The notes under the pieces are model-generated. The model was not told the DNA's origin. It worked only from the letters and a program-made list of their open reading frames with translations, and ran no database searches. Shown one piece after another: positions 62,101-64,000 of a DNA stretch of 64,000 nt. Every line of letters starts with the position of its first letter. Within the stretch, counting starts at the first letter, position 1. Both the position numbers and the translations under genes were made by a program. The DNA lies in the NCBI GenBank assembly GCA_012295275.1, contig CM022670.1, positions 13,698,083 to 13,762,082 on the forward strand, in the 5' to 3' direction. Source of the stretch: Chrysomallon squamiferum. Lineage: Eukaryota > Mollusca > Gastropoda > Neomphalida > Peltospiridae.

Positions 62101-62898
62101 TGGCAAAAATGTTCTAGTATTTGTAAACCAAACATAACATCTGTCTGTTTTTATAGAATAAAGAAGTATACCTAAACCTTCTAGAGTTCTTGTTTTATCA
62201 TAAACAATAAACACTTGCTACATGTCATTTAATGGTCACATCTGAGATGAAATGTCATTCACAAGAAACATTTCATTCCACTGTTGTCTCTTGAACAGTT
62301 AATTCATTCAAATGACTGATCCTGGTTTATAGTTAAACATTTGTTTTTATACTTCCAAGGTTCACTGAATGACCAAGTCGTTGTTGTAATTCTTGTTTTG
62401 AGAGTAAAGCTTCACTTAATAAAATGTGTCAGTAATGTAAGATGATTGCTAGAATTTCCCTTCACTCTTGCTTTACTCACTTTCATGTCTTATAGAGAAA
62501 TGAAGAAAAAATTTGTAATAAACAAAAAAATCCTTTAAATTGCACATATCTGCTTATGAGTTGTCTTCTTCTTTTTTTTTTTTTAAATCTACGCTAGATA
62601 AATATAATAATGTCAATTAAAATCTGGTTTTAACAAAGTCAGAAGAAAAAGTTTATTAAACATTTTTTTTAAGATAGTTCAATTCAGTTTCACTGCAATT
62701 CATTGACTTTGATTTATTTTGTTAATTATATATATATTTCTTTATTTCCAGTTTATAATTGAGGACTCTATTGAGGAGAGGATGTGTGCTCTTCAGGAAA
62801 AGAAACGTGAGCTGATGAAGGGAATTTTCAAAATGCAGACAAATAAAGAAAGAAGATCTGATAGGATTGCATTCATCAGATCTCTTCTTAACTTGTAG
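44965..62898 (+). CDS. HLTF: HLTF-like DNA helicase/E3 ligase, copy C (apparently intact)
   Basis: Exons: 45033-45212, 45741-45901, 46709-46835, 47065-47127, 47972-48140, 48306-48442, 49623-49761, 50038-50116, 50951-51036, 51631-51710, 52028-52124, 52362-52514, 54405-55118, 55771-55847, 56342-56488, 57155-57290, 57834-57969, 58424-58615, 58820-58938, 59275-59450, 59873-59992, 60641-60753, 61091-61271, 61845-61925, 62752-62898. The chain is open, all phases agree, and the total is 3,810 nt (1,269 aa); skipping 54405-55118 leaves 1,031 aa, close to the 1,009 aa of human HLTF. Rough domains in the long form: HIRAN 45-145, lobe 1 178-280 and 729-935, acidic linker 280-728, RING 1015-1075, lobe 2 1097-1255. 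Expected role is remodelling stalled forks and ubiquitinating PCNA. Odd points are the altered HIRAN pocket and the giant acidic exon. Confidence 0.9.
45033..46835 (+). CDS. HLTF: Copy C exons 1-3: N-terminus and HIRAN domain
   Basis: The ATG at 45033 is chosen because the 5' part of this exon (44965-45032) is frame-broken relative to A and B, while everything after the ATG aligns. Exon 2 (45741-45901) is 6 bases shorter than in A and B and reads HFNTIRVENKDG, so the D-P-N-A-I stretch of A and B is lost. Exon 3 (46709-46835) has LYTFGVKLEIW. The domain fold is recognisable but its DNA-end pocket is changed. Confidence 0.85.
46874..46927. repeat. (AAT)n microsatellite, copy C intron 3
   Basis: About 18 AAT units. 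Copies A and B have shorter interrupted tracts in the same intron (about 2740-2772 and 23221-23252). Confidence 0.92.
47065..48442 (+). CDS. HLTF: Copy C exons 4-6: linker and Walker A
   Basis: 47065-47127 encodes VDRLFESLPEGDK; 47972-48140 has YPHQKQALHWMISREN; 48306-48442 has ADDMGLGKTLTTIALILTN. All splice sites are canonical and the phase pattern equals that of copy A. Confidence 0.92.
48484..48892. mobile_element. Shortened transposon-like insertion in copy C intron 6
   Basis: Same element as at 4196-5020 with an internal deletion. The inverted ends are clearer here: the left end CTGGGGACAGATGAGCCAT and the right end ATAGCTCATTGGTCCCCAG are near reverse complements. No coding capacity. 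Confidence 0.5.
49623..52514 (+). CDS. HLTF: Copy C exons 7-12: acidic linker, first set
   Basis: Exons 49623-49761, 50038-50116, 50951-51036, 51631-51710, 52028-52124 and 52362-52514. Exon 7 ends EATEISDSFQED, so the hydrophobic SUMO-motif core VIVI of A and B is gone. The CCAAGAAG tail shows this exon is a fusion of the two tandem tails seen in A and B. Exon 9 has RKHRLSRITDSDD and one Asp/Thr unit fewer. Exon 10 has the basic patch RGKGKKKR. Exon 12 has two acidic units. Confidence 0.8.
50650..50795. repeat. Short version of the intron 8 minisatellite, copy C
   Basis: About six units of the TTGTCTGGCTTTCTG repeat that fills 2.3 kb in copy B. It is followed by the single-copy intron stretch TGGTTTTTATGGTTGCATCA and exon 9, here present once. 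Confidence 0.9.
52860..53968 (+). pseudogene. HLTF: Copy C: duplicated exons 10 and 11, probably not used together
   Basis: 52865-52946 is a second exon 10, diverged and 82 bases long against 80, so its phase no longer fits. 53874-53967 is a second exon 11 (CKRGGEDSDYLPSNSNS) with acceptor TATTTCAG and donor TGTG|GTAAGT. The second exon 11 enters at phase 0 and leaves at phase 1, so it could replace the first exon 11 but cannot follow exon 12. The intron between them contains about 600 bases (53160-53800) with no match in copies A or B. Confidence 0.65.
54405..55118 (+). CDS. HLTF: Copy C: second exon 12 with about 20 acidic repeats
   Basis: One 714-base exon encoding VDNNDLLEPEENDEF, then about 20 units of 10-13 residues: first the type DLSSLEPNKS, then DSPSLEPARNG with longer NGND/NGNG variants, ending DYDELLSNEEDAVT as in exon 12 of A and B. 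It is acidic and Ser/Pro-rich and almost certainly disordered. The ancestral acceptor ATTTAG is mutated to ATTTAC (54374), and a new acceptor GGCTTCAG sits 30 bases downstream. Both ends are phase 1, so the exon can be included or skipped without changing frame. Long open frames on the other strand are shadows of the repeat. Confidence 0.8.
55440..55670. repeat. Triplet-rich tracts in copy C intron 12
   Basis: ATTT units then ACT-type triplets (about 55515-55640), homologous to shorter tracts in copy A (8839-8910) and copy B (32309-32370). Sequence around TTCCTCTAACCCTGATAA occurs three times in this gene (52568, 55177, 55388), marking repeated local duplication. Confidence 0.75.
55771..57969 (+). 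CDS. HLTF: Copy C exons 13-16: SNF2 motifs Ia-III
   Basis: 55771-55847 encodes ATLIICPLSVMDIW; 56342-56488 HVHPDVHLNVYTYHG and DIVFTTYDMV; 57155-57290 RIILDEGHLIRN, in frame to RKWILT; 57834-57969 GTPIQNSIHDLGSL. The exon 15 stretch that is frame-broken in copy B is intact here, although its residues differ locally (NSRTLKAKAV). Confidence 0.92.
58424..58938 (+). CDS. HLTF: Copy C exons 17-18: bridge between lobes
   Basis: Exon 17 (58424-58615) is 192 bases and reads RTKNQKVDGKPLVQLP. Its donor GT|GTAATA at phase 2 joins exon 18 (58820-58938) with a valine before HFEDNTVL. Exon 18 has LLHLRQICC where copies A and B and human HLTF have LLRLRQ, an Arg-to-His change in a conserved helix. Confidence 0.9.
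59118..59177. repeat. (GT)n microsatellite, copy C intron 18
   Basis: Interrupted GT dinucleotide tract. Long cysteine/valine frames here are artefacts. Confidence 0.95.
59275..59992 (+). CDS. HLTF: Copy C exons 19-20: RING finger
   Basis: 59275-59450 has CSICLDRIKSPVVTQCAHIF, then CQKC. 59873-59992 has TTCPLCRKDLSQDDLIEV. The C3HC4 ligand set is complete. As in HLTF and Rad5 the RING sits between the two helicase lobes. Confidence 0.92.
60641..62898 (+). CDS. HLTF: Copy C exons 21-24: helicase lobe 2 and C-terminus
   Basis: 60641-60753 encodes VVVSQFTKFLDLIEIPL; 61091-61271 FGRLDGKM and LLSLKAGGLGLNL (motif V consensus); 61845-61925 AWNP and YDRIYRLGQK (motif VI); 62752-62898 FIIEDSIEERMC, ending FIRSLLNL and TAG at 62896-62898. 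All catalytic motifs keep the family consensus. Confidence 0.92.
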
Positions 62899-63283
62899 CT
62901 CACAGAATCAGAGGCATTGTTATTTTGTAAATCAGTGAATCAGAGGCATTGTTATTTTGTAAATCAGTGAATCAGAGGCATTGTTATTTTGTAAATCAGT
63001 GAATCAGAGGCATTGTTATTTTGTAAATCACAGAATCAGAAAAATGTTAATCCACATGATTTAGATAAAAAAATAAAATAATGAAAATGAACTGTGAAGG
63101 ATAAATGTGTGAAAAGTGAATATAAACAGCAACAAAATAAAACCAAAAAAAAACAAAACATTTACTGTCACCTTTCAACAGACTGAAGTGTTTCATTAAG
63201 CAGTTTGAGAACCTCATTACTACAACCACATCTTTGTCTTTCATCGTTTCTGCGTGCATCTATCTATTGTATACATATGTATG

Positions 63284-63316
<33 letters not shown>

Positions 63317-64000
63317 GTTAATGTATTTTATATTTGTGTATATGATATATATATACATGTATGTATGTATTAATGTGTCGTGATAATGATTATATAATAA
63401 TAAAAATATTCTCTCATGTTTAATGTATGCAAAATGTGTGCATCTGTTTTTTTACAGGAAAACTGGCACTGGCAAGTATGTATTTGTTTTTAGAATTTTT
63501 ATTATTCTCTGTCACATGTATGTCTGTATGTATGTATGTGTATATTTATGTGTATGTATGTGTTTATATGTGTGTAGAGCAGTCGCCCAGTCGATGTATA
63601 CATATGTATGTATGTATTTATGTGTGTGTTTATGTATTTATATATATATATATATATACACACACACAAAAAGATTTTATGTTTTCTGACAATAGTTTAT
63701 TACAAGATTATATCTTGAAACGTGACACTGATATAGGTAAGATGAAGATAATAAATCTTTAATAAATCACTGGCTGTAAAATACATGTAGTTTTGGGGAG
63801 GAATGCTAATGAGCATTGATCCTTATACCTGCAACGGCTCAGTATACGTAACAGAAAACAGCGCTATACTGTTTAAAATAAAAAACAATAATACAAAGAA
63901 AATTTAGAAAGAAAAAAAAAAGGGTGAGAAAGAAAGAAAAATAAATAAATAAAAAATATCAATGTTTCAAAGTTTATATTAAGAAAAATAATTTGATTTC
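62899..64000. other. 3' flank of copy C
   Basis: 3' UTR repeat, then AT-rich sequence with AATAAA-type signals near 63068-63080, a (TA)n tract at about 63290-63316 and GT/TATG-rich repeats at 63500-63665. 63383-63435 (GATTATATAATAATAAAAAT, TTCTCTCATGTTTAATGTAT) matches intron 3 of the gene (2774-2825; 46933-46980). No gene is seen. Confidence 0.6.
62905..63035. repeat. 32-base tandem repeat in the 3' UTR of copy C
   Basis: Four units starting at 62905, 62937, 62969 and 63001, each with GAATCAGAGGCATTGTTATT, directly after the stop codon. Copy A has a single unit plus a partial one after its stop (16915-16950). Confidence 0.93.

Noticed and set aside
16909-64000. tRNA or rRNA genes
   Set aside because: No cloverleaf-compatible A and B boxes or rRNA-like stretches were noticed anywhere in the window.

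Overview
The window is AT-rich, intron-dense nuclear DNA from an animal. It is crowded with (AC)n, (TA)n, (AAT)n and (AGT)n microsatellites, and exons of 60-190 bp are separated by introns of about 100-3,500 bp with GT/AG ends. The genome style suggests an invertebrate, possibly a mollusc or another lophotrochozoan. That placement is a guess from genome texture; only 'metazoan' is well supported.

The whole window is a head-to-tail tandem array on the + strand of three copies of one gene. It encodes a helicase-like transcription factor (HLTF, the animal Rad5-type protein): HIRAN domain, SNF2 ATPase lobe 1, RING finger inserted between the lobes, then helicase lobe 2. I reconstructed 24 coding exons per copy by matching splice sites, reading phase and the other copies. 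Copy A spans about 713-16908, copy B about 21235-40990 and copy C about 44965-62898. The spacers (16909-21234 and 40991-44964) are partly homologous, so the duplicated unit was gene plus spacer. The window begins just inside the 5' flank of copy A, so its upstream conserved block is missing.

The copies differ in health. Copy C is open from its ATG to its stop: 3,810 nt, 1,269 aa if both versions of exon 12 are used, 1,031 aa without the expanded one. Copy A is open except for one extra base in exon 17, which stops the protein just after the GTPIQNS motif. Copy B looks like a pseudogene: one base is missing in exon 15, two splice donors are lost, and exon 9 is quadruplicated beside a 2.3-kb minisatellite.

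The fast-changing part is the disordered acidic linker (exons 7-12) between the Walker A exon and motif Ia. Copy C has an internal exon 10-12 duplication carrying a roughly 20-unit acidic repeat. Copies A and B have a strong SUMO-interaction-like motif that is degraded in C. Scraps of the gene also lie outside their proper place: a full-length exon 18 fossil after copy B, an exon 2 remnant in an intron of copy A, and an intron scrap after copy C. A small unrelated minus-strand gene may sit in the first spacer (about 17622-18121, perhaps reaching 19085).
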